DNA from: UBA685 sp002299005
GTDB lineage: Bacteria > Pseudomonadota > Alphaproteobacteria > Puniceispirillales > Puniceispirillaceae
NCBI GenBank assembly: GCA_963966775.1
Contig: CAXAAH010000062.1
Location: 1-8,363 of the forward strand
DNA length: 8,363 bases
Direction: 5' to 3'
Part shown: piece after piece, positions 1 to 6,287 of the stretch
Layout: the number at the start of each line of letters is the position of its first letter
How positions within the stretch are numbered: position 1 is the stretch's first letter
Notes under the pieces: generated by a model
Databases searched by the model: none
Seen by the model: the letters and a program-made list of their open reading frames with translations, nothing else
What the model was told of the DNA's origin: nothing
Made by a program: the position numbers and the translations under genes

Positions 1-1
1 T

Positions 2-166
2 GTAAATTTTCGCCCAATCACGCTGGGTGGCCAAAGTGATTTAATGTTTTGCAAACGTTCGAGGCGTGAACGTAAAGAGTTGATGAAAGCTTATGAGCGT
101 TGGGTTGATAAGCATAATATTGAGGCGGCTCTAACTTTATTGAATCTATCAAGAAATCAGGCTTGA
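2..166 (+). CDS. C-terminal fragment of an unrecognised protein (partial, 5' end outside window)
   Basis: An open frame enters from the left edge and ends at TGA 164-166, giving 54 residues. The visible tail reads from VNFRPITLGG through a basic stretch with KRSRRERKEL to the end LLNLSRNQA. It is basic and probably helical towards the end, with no membrane segment. I do not recognise the family from this tail. It lies on the same strand and 105 bases upstream of a glycosyltransferase, so it may belong to the same polysaccharide locus, but that is inference from position only. The stop codon lies inside an inverted repeat (146-169). That the frame is real is supported by its running without a stop from the window edge and by codon use similar to the next gene. 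Confidence 0.6.
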   Translation, partial: VNFRPITLGGQSDLMFCKRSRRERKELMKAYERWVDKHNIEAALTLLNLSRNQA

Positions 167-192
167 TAGCTATTATGACAGTTTTATCAAGC
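146..192 (+). promoter_or_regulatory. Three-arm set of mutually exclusive inverted repeats at the end of the first gene
   Basis: Arm A (CTATCAAG, 146-153) pairs perfectly over 8 bases with CTTGATAG (162-169). The overlapping arm B (GCTTGATA, 161-168) also pairs perfectly over 8 bases with arm C (TATCAAGC, 185-192). The central arm can therefore form either hairpin but not both. The stop codon at 164-166 lies in the shared arm. There is no strong U-tract after either stem, so simple intrinsic termination is uncertain. It could be an mRNA-end structure, an attenuator-like switch before the glycosyltransferase, or chance. Confidence 0.35.
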
Positions 193-271
193 AATTTCTT
201 GGTTGCGATTAAGACGATAATATAGGTGTAAGCGCACTGACTTTAATTGCGTTATTGTTTGTGTTAGGCGA

Positions 272-1462
272 ATGGAAATCATGTCGGAAATGGCTCTCTC
301 ATCTTCAAAACCAAAATTAGTTCACGTGTTATTAGGCGACGTTTATCGCGACAGCCGTGTTCTTAATGAGGTCACATATCTCAGTCAATATTACGATATA
401 GTGATATTCTGCCTTTCGCCTAAACAGGCTGATACATCTGATTTGCCTCATTGTGAGGTTATCAACCCGTTGACTTCTGGCAGGAGTGTAACTCTCTTTA
501 GTTACCTTATTTTTTTCATAAAGTCTGCTTTATTGTCGCTGCGCATTAAGCCGTCAATTGTTCACGGGCATGATGCGATATCTTTGCCAATTATCTATTT
601 CATCAAGATCGTGACAGGGGCAAAGATGATTTATGATTCCCATGAATTATGGTCACAGGCCCATCACAAAAAACGGCACAAATTTATCATGTCTTCTGCC
701 TTTTGGCTTGAGCGGTTTATTGCTAGCAAAGCAGATCATATTATCACCGTATCAAATAGTATCGCCGCCTATTTGTCTTCCTATTTCGGCAACAGTCAAA
801 TTTCGGTTATTCGTAATATCCCAAATCCCAAAAAGACAAAGGCTAATCCTGCTCTAACTCCGCAAGATATCAGGCGTAAATTGGGTGTAACCTGTGATAC
901 AATTATTGTGCTTTATCAGGGCATGATTCGTCGTGAAAGAGGGGTATTTGTTCTCGCCGATGCTATCGCAGATTTGGTGAAGCGAAATGATGCGCCGTTA
1001 AAATTATTATATCTTGGTGGCGGCGGTGACCTAGATGAGCTGAAAAATTACATAAGTGAATGTGAACTTGAACAATATGTTCTGTTTCATGATGCGGTTA
1101 GTCAAGATGTCTTAGGCCATTATTCACGCGCAACCGATATCGGTGTTCATGCGATTTCAAATAGTTGTTTGAACCATGATTATTGTTTGCCAAACAAACT
1201 GTTTGAATATCTCTATAGTGGCTTGCCTGTTGTGGTTACAAATTTAACTGAGATGAAAAATTTCGTGGAAGCAGGGAATTTTGGTCTGACATTTGAAGAT
1301 GGCAATGTGGGTGATTTAAGCCTGAAAATTGAATGGCTGTTAAATAAGGATAGACGCGCCGAGGTGGTGAGCGCGATAGAAGCACAACAAGAGAGGTTTT
1401 CTTATGAAGCTGAATGTGTCCGGCTAGGAACGATTTATGAAGGCCTGCTAAGACAAGCATAA
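272..1462 (+). CDS. Glycosyltransferase family 4 (GT-B fold), surface polysaccharide synthesis
   Basis: A 396-residue protein with the layout of a GT4 enzyme, which transfers a sugar from an activated donor to a growing glycan at the cytoplasmic membrane face. The N-terminal acceptor half (about 15-185) contains VHGHDAISLP (97-106), YDSHELW (121-127) and ADHIITVSNS (154-163), all typical of the family. The C-terminal donor-binding half starts near YQGMIRRERG (215-224), continues through LLYLGGGGDL (245-254), and carries LPNKLFEYLYSGLPVVV (306-322). Glu312 is the second Glu of the usual E-x7-E motif; the first is Tyr304 here. There is no signal peptide; a hydrophobic stretch at 73-91 may touch the membrane. 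ATG 281 and ATG 290 are alternative in-frame starts, and 281 has GGAAA four bases upstream. The gene is visibly AT-richer than its downstream neighbours, as is common for exchangeable polysaccharide genes. Donor and acceptor cannot be read from the sequence. Confidence 0.9.
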   Translation: MEIMSEMALSSSKPKLVHVLLGDVYRDSRVLNEVTYLSQYYDIVIFCLSPKQADTSDLPHCEVINPLTSGRSVTLFSYLIFFIKSALLSLRIKPSIVHGHDAISLPIIYFIKIVTGAKMIYDSHELWSQAHHKKRHKFIMSSAFWLERFIASKADHIITVSNSIAAYLSSYFGNSQISVIRNIPNPKKTKANPALTPQDIRRKLGVTCDTIIVLYQGMIRRERGVFVLADAIADLVKRNDAPLKLLYLGGGGDLDELKNYISECELEQYVLFHDAVSQDVLGHYSRATDIGVHAISNSCLNHDYCLPNKLFEYLYSGLPVVVTNLTEMKNFVEAGNFGLTFEDGNVGDLSLKIEWLLNKDRRAEVVSAIEAQQERFSYEAECVRLGTIYEGLLRQA

Positions 1463-1483
1463 AACAAGGCCTGCCGGCTAAAG

Positions 1484-1518
1484 TTGACAAATATTCTCCG
1501 CTTTGCCACCCTATCCCT
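1484..1518 (+). promoter_or_regulatory. Possible promoter (-35 TTGACA) for the DUF1800/DUF1501 pair
   Basis: A perfect TTGACA box lies at 1484-1489. With a 17-base spacer the -10 would fall at 1507-1512 (CACCCT), a poor match. With that spacing transcription would begin close to the ATG at 1519. No Shine-Dalgarno sequence precedes that ATG, so a leaderless message is possible. The weak -10 keeps confidence low. Confidence 0.25.
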
Positions 1519-2961
1519 ATGACCAAGCGGTATTTTCGAAAAGTGGCTTTTGGGCTTGGGCCTCATCAAACCCCTCCTTCAGACCCCGTTAAATGGGCGC
1601 AATCTCAGCTGGATGAGGTGCCTGATATCACATGGGATGGCCCGCTTTTGACGGGTGATGAGTATCTCGAAAAATATGGTGAATTTGTCCATACAAGGCG
1701 CGAGATTTTGCGGCCGAAATACCGTAATGACAGACAAGCCTATGAGGATGCTAAGGAAAAATTGGCGTTCCGGATGGGCGAGAAATATTACGAATCCCTA
1801 GAGCTAGCGGTGCGCCACCATACGGCGCTCAACAGCAAGGCGCCGGTGTTTGAGCGGCTCTGGCTGTTCTGGTGTAATCATTTTGCCATCACAGATAAGG
1901 ATTTTATGCCGCAATTTGTGACCGGCCCCTATCACCGCGAAATTATCCGCAAACATATGACAGGCTCGTTTAGGGAGCTGACACAAGCTGTCACCCTGTC
2001 ATGGGCGATGATCCATAATTTGGATAATTCTGAATCAGTTGGCCCGAATTCTCAGCGCGGCAAATGGCGGCGTGAAAAGGGCAAGCCTGCGAGCGTGAAT
2101 GAAAATCATGCAAGAGAATTGCTTGAGCTTCATACTATCTCACCAGAGGCGGGCTATAGCCAAAAAGATGTGATCGCGCTGTCTTATATAATGGCGGGCT
2201 GGCGCCATGAATGGACCAAAAAGCGGCAAGAATGTAACCCTGTCAAATTTGACCAAAAAGCGCATGAGCCGGGAAATCATGAGGTACTTGGCAAGCGCTA
2301 TAAGCAACGTGGTATCACGCCAAAAAATAAGCTGATAGATGTGATAGCTGATCTGGCGGTGCATCCTGCCTGTGCCCAATTTATCGCTAAAAAGCTGTGT
2401 CGGCACTTTATCTGTGATGAGCCAACAGAAGAGATGATTGCGCCTATTCGTGATGTGTTTGAGAAGACCGGCGGTGATTTGCCGTCTGTGCATAAGATGC
2501 TGATGAAGGTCGTATGGGACCATGCGCCGGATAATCAAAAATTCCATAATCCAGAGGTCTGGCTGTTGCAGATGGTGAATATGACGGGCGCCACTTGGCC
2601 GCCATCGCCTGATATGATGGCCTATGATTTTGATGATTATCCCAGCCGTCTGTTGCGTGCGCCGCAAAAATATATGCGTGAAATTGGCCATGAGCCCTAT
2701 CGCCCTGATCAGCCAAATGGCTGGCCTGATACCAAGCTGGAATGGCTGTCACCAGAGTTGCTGATAAGGCGGCTGACCTTTGCAAAGCGGTTTTCAGAAG
2801 GCGTGCACCAGCCACAAGATTTGGACCATCAGCGTATGATCGCTAAGAATTTTGATAATGCAGAAGAGGTGCAAGCAAGCATTGCAGATGTGAGAATGCG
2901 GCGCGGTGAAGATGTGCCAATGCAAATCATCTTCCCCTCAGTTTGGATGTTATTAGCATGA
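1519..2961 (+). CDS. DUF1800 family protein (no signal peptide), coupled to DUF1501 partner
   Basis: A 480-residue protein carrying the DUF1800 signature motifs in order: FGLGP near the start (11-15), RLWLFWCNHFAIT (113-125), an LDN...GPNS block (168-178), NENHARELLELHT (194-206), AGWRHEW (226-232), HEPGNHEVLGKRY (249-261), HPACAQFIAKKLCRHF (282-297) and GWPDT...EWLSP (401-412). The family's biochemical role is not established; these genes often sit beside a DUF1501 gene. The recognisable domain begins almost at residue 1, and there is no Sec or Tat signal. The frame is open back to 1441 but contains no ATG, GTG or TTG before 1519, so a longer product is unlikely. The stop overlaps the next start (ATGA at 2958-2961), implying translational coupling. 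Function is left open: a carbohydrate or envelope role is inference from neighbours only. Confidence 0.92.
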   Translation: MTKRYFRKVAFGLGPHQTPPSDPVKWAQSQLDEVPDITWDGPLLTGDEYLEKYGEFVHTRREILRPKYRNDRQAYEDAKEKLAFRMGEKYYESLELAVRHHTALNSKAPVFERLWLFWCNHFAITDKDFMPQFVTGPYHREIIRKHMTGSFRELTQAVTLSWAMIHNLDNSESVGPNSQRGKWRREKGKPASVNENHARELLELHTISPEAGYSQKDVIALSYIMAGWRHEWTKKRQECNPVKFDQKAHEPGNHEVLGKRYKQRGITPKNKLIDVIADLAVHPACAQFIAKKLCRHFICDEPTEEMIAPIRDVFEKTGGDLPSVHKMLMKVVWDHAPDNQKFHNPEVWLLQMVNMTGATWPPSPDMMAYDFDDYPSRLLRAPQKYMREIGHEPYRPDQPNGWPDTKLEWLSPELLIRRLTFAKRFSEGVHQPQDLDHQRMIAKNFDNAEEVQASIADVRMRRGEDVPMQIIFPSVWMLLA

Positions 2962-4094
2962 GTGTATCAAGACGCCATTTCATCACAGGTCTTTCAAGCC
3001 TCTCTTTGATGGGCTCGCCCTTGTTCAATGCCAGAGCAGAGGGCATGGCAAAGCGTAATTTGGTCGTGATTATGTTGCGCGGCGGCATGGATGGCCTGAC
3101 AGCGGTGCCATCGCGTGATAGCATTCTTGGCAAGGCGCGCCCTGATATTATGGTCGATAGTGCCTTGTCCTTAACGGCTGATTTTCAGCTTCATCCCCAG
3201 CTAAAACGCTTTCATGAGCTATGGGGCAAGGGGCAGGCATCTGTGGTGCATGCGACCAATATTCCCTATACGAACCGGTCTCATTTTGAGGGCCAAGATG
3301 TCATGCAATCAGGCGGTCATGTGCCTTATGGCGATAAGACTGGCTGGCTTGGGCGCGGGCTAAAGGCGGCCCAGCTTGAGGGGGTCGCGCTGTCATTGCC
3401 GATGCCATTATTACTGCGTGGGGGCACGACACCTGATAATTTTTACCCTGCACAATTCCAGATGCCGCGCGATCTTATTATCGATAAGGTCGCAAGCTCT
3501 TATCATGATGATCACGACATAAAAGAGATGATGGATAAGATCAGAGCGCGCCCTCGTTCAATGTCTTTTTACACCTCTTCAAATGTCGATGATTTGGCAA
3601 GGCAGGCGGCAGATCAGCTGGCAAGAGATGAGGGGCCGCGTGTGGCGGTCTTTGATATTGGCGGGTTCGATACGCATGCCGCGCAAGGGGGCTCTGATGG
3701 CGAGCATGGGGAAAAATTGCGTGAATATGACCGGGTGTTAAACCGGCTGACACGTGGCCTTGGCGGGGCGCTGGATAATACCTTGATTGTGACGCTGACA
3801 GAGTTTGGGCGCAAATTGCACCAAAATGGTGGCTATGGTACCGAGCATGGCTATGGCACAGCGATTTTGATGGCAGGCGGGCTGGTTAAACAGTCACAAG
3901 TGTTTGCCGATTGGCCGGGTCTTTCGCGCAAAAACCTCTATGAGGGCCAAGATTTGATGGCGACGATTGATGCGCGTTCGGTCTATTGTTCGGCGATGGC
4001 GGCTTGCTTTGATACTGATTTTGAAGCCTTGCGTCGCGGGGCCTTTTATGGCGATCCGCTGGTCGATTTAACCGATCGGCTGTTTAAGGTTTAG
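2958..4094 (+). CDS. DUF1501 family protein with Tat signal peptide
   Basis: A 378-residue protein from the ATG at 2958. It opens with a twin-arginine signal: SRRHFI at 4-9, a hydrophobic run to about residue 23, and an A25-R26-A27 cleavage site, so it should be exported folded to the periplasm. An upstream in-frame ATG at 2943 would only add five residues before the signal, and the ATGA overlap with the previous gene favours 2958. Family motifs are RGGMDGL (41-47), RSHFEGQD (107-114), GGFDTH (235-240) and LTEFGRKL (280-287) with GTEHGYG (294-300). To my knowledge DUF1501 is grouped with the alkaline phosphatase/sulfatase-like superfamily, and the Asp, His and Glu residues in these motifs are plausible metal ligands, though no reaction is established. 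Length is usual for the family. It probably acts with the DUF1800 protein encoded immediately upstream. Confidence 0.92.
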   Translation: MSVSRRHFITGLSSLSLMGSPLFNARAEGMAKRNLVVIMLRGGMDGLTAVPSRDSILGKARPDIMVDSALSLTADFQLHPQLKRFHELWGKGQASVVHATNIPYTNRSHFEGQDVMQSGGHVPYGDKTGWLGRGLKAAQLEGVALSLPMPLLLRGGTTPDNFYPAQFQMPRDLIIDKVASSYHDDHDIKEMMDKIRARPRSMSFYTSSNVDDLARQAADQLARDEGPRVAVFDIGGFDTHAAQGGSDGEHGEKLREYDRVLNRLTRGLGGALDNTLIVTLTEFGRKLHQNGGYGTEHGYGTAILMAGGLVKQSQVFADWPGLSRKNLYEGQDLMATIDARSVYCSAMAACFDTDFEALRRGAFYGDPLVDLTDRLFKV

Positions 4095-4113
4095 TGGGCC
4101 TGTCTTAGTGGGC
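4091..4113. repeat. Near-tandem 9-base duplication TTAGTGGGC spanning two convergent stop codons
   Basis: TTAGTGGGC occurs at 4091-4099 and again at 4105-4113, a period of 14 bases. The first copy contains the TAG stop of the DUF1501 gene (4092-4094). The second begins with the complement of the TAA stop of the sulfatase gene (4105-4107). No hairpin terminator is visible between the two genes. Confidence 0.5.
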
Positions 4114-5628
4114 TGGCTTATCATCGATAGCGGCCATTTTTGCGTCTAACATGGCGGTCATCTCTTTGACAACCGCGCGATAGGCGGGGTCGTGATAGAT
4201 GTTAGTCAGCTCTAGCGGGTCATTGCGGCAATCGAATAATTCCCATTCAGGGGGGCTGCCGCCTTCCTGTGCGCCGGGCTGTGCTAGGGCCTGATTATAC
4301 CAGTAAATCAGCTTGTAATCTTTGGTTCTGATGCCGTAATGGGCATAGGCATTATGGTCATCATCGCAATGCATCCAATAGCGGTGATAGGCGCAAGTTT
4401 GCCAATCATCGGGGCGCTTATCGGTCAGGATAGGGCGCAGGCTCACCCCTTGCATATAATCAGGGATGGGAAGGCCAGCAAAATCAAGAAAGGTCGGCGC
4501 GAAGTCCACATTGCAGGCAATATCTTCATTGACCGTGCCAGCCGCAATCTCTTGCGGGTAGCGGATTAAAAAGGGCATTTGGAAGGATTCTTCATAGATG
4601 AACCGTTTATCGAACCAGCCATGCTCCCCAAGGAAGAAGCCTTGGTCGGAGGTGTAGATGATAAGGGTGTTATCGCTCAGGCCAGCCTCATCAAGATAAT
4701 CAAGCATCCGGCCGACCCCCTCATCAACTGAGGCGATGGTCGCAAGATAGCGCTTCATATAGCGTTGATATTTGAAATGGGCTAGAGCCTCTTGGCTCTC
4801 AAAGGTGAAGATCTCGCCGGTGTGTTTGTCGATGAGTTTGAAGGTGGCAAGGTCAGGGTTGTGCGGGATTTTGCGGCCCTCATCACGCGGTGTGACACGC
4901 GCGCCAATCTCTGCGCCGCCTTCTGGTTGGGCAAGGCCTAGATCGGCATATTTCATATCTTCTTTAATGCGCATTTTCGCGGCCCCCGCGGCAGCGGCGC
5001 GGTTGGTATAATCATCATCAAAGGTGGGCGGCACAGGGATATCTTGTTCGAACATGTCGCGGTATTTTGGATGCGGCTCCCAATTACGATGCGGCGCTTT
5101 GTGATGGCACATAAGGAAAAAGGGCTTGTCCTCATCACGCTCTTTTAGCCATTTCAGGCTTTTATCGGTGATGACATCTGTGACATAGCCGGGGGCTTCT
5201 ATCTCTTGGCCCATCTCGATCATGAAGGGGTCAAAATATTCGCCCTGCCCTGGTAGGACTGACCAGAAATCAAAGCCTGTCGGCTCATGGGCGGGGCCCT
5301 CGCCAAGGTGCCATTTGCCGATTATAGCGGTCTGATAGCCGCCTGATTGCAAGGTCTTGGCAACATGTGGCAGGCGATTATCGATGGGGGTGGTGAGGGT
5401 CGTGACCTTATTTATATGATTATGGGTGCCTGTTAGGATGGCAGCGCGGCTGGGGGTGCAAATCGAATTGGTGACATAGCAATGGTCAAGCCGCATGCCT
5501 TCCTGCGCGATACGGTCAAGGTTGGGTGTGTGATTGAGCCCCGCGCCATAACAGCTTATCGCTTTGGCAGCATGATCATCTGCCATGATGAAAAGGATGT
5601 TTGGTTGGCGGTCTGTCTTTTGTCTCAT
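4105..5628 (-). CDS. Type I sulfatase (formylglycine-dependent arylsulfatase family)
   Basis: A 507-residue sulfatase that should hydrolyse sulfate esters. Visible active-site elements are the N-terminal metal Asp pair in MADD (D17, D18), the sulfatase signature C57-T-P-S-R61 whose Cys is normally converted to formylglycine, GKWHLG (104-109), KAPH (177-180), and the second metal pair in TSDQG (D328, Q329) followed by GEHGWFDKR (334-342). The C-terminal subdomain ends in ELFDCRNDPLEL (463-474), usual for the family. Length is typical. There is no signal peptide: the start is MRQKTDRQPNILFIM, and an in-frame stop lies four codons upstream (5638-5640 on the plus strand), so no extension can supply one. 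GAGG (complement of 5636-5639) gives a ribosome site seven bases before the ATG. No formylglycine-generating enzyme is encoded in this window. The substrate is unknown; a sulfated glycan fits the neighbourhood, but choline or aryl sulfates cannot be excluded. Confidence 0.93.
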   Translation of the reverse strand: MRQKTDRQPNILFIMADDHAAKAISCYGAGLNHTPNLDRIAQEGMRLDHCYVTNSICTPSRAAILTGTHNHINKVTTLTTPIDNRLPHVAKTLQSGGYQTAIIGKWHLGEGPAHEPTGFDFWSVLPGQGEYFDPFMIEMGQEIEAPGYVTDVITDKSLKWLKERDEDKPFFLMCHHKAPHRNWEPHPKYRDMFEQDIPVPPTFDDDYTNRAAAAGAAKMRIKEDMKYADLGLAQPEGGAEIGARVTPRDEGRKIPHNPDLATFKLIDKHTGEIFTFESQEALAHFKYQRYMKRYLATIASVDEGVGRMLDYLDEAGLSDNTLIIYTSDQGFFLGEHGWFDKRFIYEESFQMPFLIRYPQEIAAGTVNEDIACNVDFAPTFLDFAGLPIPDYMQGVSLRPILTDKRPDDWQTCAYHRYWMHCDDDHNAYAHYGIRTKDYKLIYWYNQALAQPGAQEGGSPPEWELFDCRNDPLELTNIYHDPAYRAVVKEMTAMLDAKMAAIDDKPAH

Positions 5629-5724
5629 CTGGGGGCCTCAACATGCTAAAGGGCTAGAAGACTGGTGATGATTTATGGTAACAGATAAATTACGTTTGTC
5701 TTTATCAATAGGAAGTCTCGTCTC
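5629..5724. promoter_or_regulatory. Divergent intergenic region between sulfatase and small CxxC gene
   Basis: These 96 bases separate two genes read in opposite directions, so they should hold promoters for both. The middle (5670-5710) is AT-rich. I see only weak boxes: a plus-strand TGGTGA (5663-5668) to TAAATT (5686-5691) pairing with 17 bases between, and a minus-strand TTGATA inside the complement of 5703-5708. No clear operator is visible. AGGAAG at 5710-5715 is the likely ribosome site for the plus-strand gene. Confidence 0.35.
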
Positions 5725-5925
5725 ATGTCTGATGATACGCAAAAACCATCTGTTTCAATGTCTCATAATGGGATTGATTATGGCCTTTATGAGGGCAAAG
5801 CATGCGGCGGGTGCGGCGCGGATAATTGGCGCGGCGAAAAGCTGGCACTTGCGCATATTGAGGCGGTGGGGGGGTATTTATGCCCGCCTTGTGTGAATGC
5901 ATATTTGGCAAAGCAGGGTCGTTAA
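5725..5925 (+). CDS. Small double-CxxC protein, putative zinc ribbon
   Basis: A 66-residue protein with two CxxC knuckles, C27-G-G-C30 and C53-P-P-C56, separated by 22 residues, a spacing compatible with one tetrahedral zinc site (zinc-ribbon or treble-clef-like). The 26 residues before the first knuckle are polar and probably flexible. There is no signal or membrane segment, so it should be cytoplasmic. AGGAAG lies nine bases before the ATG. Its stop is two bases before the next gene, so the two are almost certainly one transcript. I do not recognise the family. A binding or adaptor role through the zinc site is inference; an iron-sulfur or redox CxxC role is the main alternative. Confidence 0.7.
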   Translation: MSDDTQKPSVSMSHNGIDYGLYEGKACGGCGADNWRGEKLALAHIEAVGGYLCPPCVNAYLAKQGR

Positions 5926-5927
5926 GC

Positions 5928-6197
5928 ATGAGTGATGAGAGCATTGAGATTGATGAGCTAGCCGCCGAAATGCGTGATGAGATACTGGCCATTGTGGATG
6001 AGCAAAATGCGATTATCGCCTCATTAAATGATGATAAATTATGCCATTTGACCATCGGCCAAGCGGCGCTTGTGGCCTTTACAGATGCCTTGCCAAAAGA
6101 CAAAGCAGACCGGCTATCAGCGCTGGCAGATGAGAAAACAAAGCTGACGGATAATTTATTATCCTATGTAGCAAGAGCTAATCAGATGACTTTATAG
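5928..6197 (+). CDS. Small acidic, helical hypothetical protein, co-transcribed with the CxxC protein
   Basis: An 89-residue protein starting at ATG 5928, two bases after the previous stop, with AGGG at 5915-5918 as ribosome site. A longer frame from ATG 5880 would overlap the CxxC gene by 46 bases and lacks such a site, so the shorter start is preferred. The first 37 residues are strongly acidic (MSDESIEIDELAAEM and onward) and predicted helical by eye. The rest is mixed, with a single Cys39 and a final helix-like LLSYVARA (77-84). There is no membrane segment. It starts MSDE, echoing the MSDD of its upstream partner, but similarity does not extend further. No family is recognised. Operon position suggests it works with the CxxC protein. 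Confidence 0.65.
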   Translation: MSDESIEIDELAAEMRDEILAIVDEQNAIIASLNDDKLCHLTIGQAALVAFTDALPKDKADRLSALADEKTKLTDNLLSYVARANQMTL

Positions 6198-6232
6198 GCG
6201 TTTGGCCTATCACTAAGTGCTATATATTTTTT
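6194..6232 (+). terminator. Weak terminator-like hairpin after the small-gene pair, overlapping a -10-like stretch
   Basis: ATAGGC (6194-6199) and GCCTAT (6205-6210) form a perfect 6-base stem with a 5-base loop. The TAG stop of the upstream gene (6195-6197) lies in the stem. A run of six T follows at 6227-6232, too far away for a textbook terminator. The same stretch contains TATATT (6223-6228), and TTGGCC (6202-6207) lies 15 bases before it, so it could equally be a promoter for the Wzz-like gene. Either reading is weak. Confidence 0.25.
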
Positions 6233-6277
6233 GTTACCTATGATATCAGGGTGGCATATAAACGAGCAAAATACCGT

Positions 6278-6284
6278 AGGAGGA
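6278..6284 (+). promoter_or_regulatory. Strong ribosome binding site (AGGAGGA) that fixes the Wzz-like start
   Basis: AGGAGGA ends three bases before ATG 6288, with the AGGAGG core ending four bases before it. It decides against the longer in-frame reading from TTG 6231, which would add 19 residues unlike any Wzz N-terminus and has no ribosome site. Confidence 0.75.
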
Positions 6285-6287
6285 TTC

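Noticed and set aside
2140..2815. Long minus-strand open frames opposite the DUF1800 gene
   Set aside because: They encode low-complexity His/Arg/Ala-rich sequence with no family motifs, as expected for the antisense of a conserved gene.
5880..5927. Longer start (ATG 5880) for the 89-residue protein
   Set aside because: It would overlap the CxxC gene by 46 bases, and the residues added look like out-of-frame reading of that gene; ATG 5928 has AGGG nine bases upstream.
5723..6103. 126-codon minus-strand frame opposite the two small genes
   Set aside because: The plus-strand frames have ribosome sites, tight operon spacing and a CxxC pattern; the minus frame is Ser/Ala-rich without motifs or a start signal.
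6231..6287. N-terminal extension of the Wzz-like protein from TTG 6231
   Set aside because: No ribosome site, and the AGGAGGA before ATG 6288 together with the Wzz-typical N-terminus points to the shorter start.
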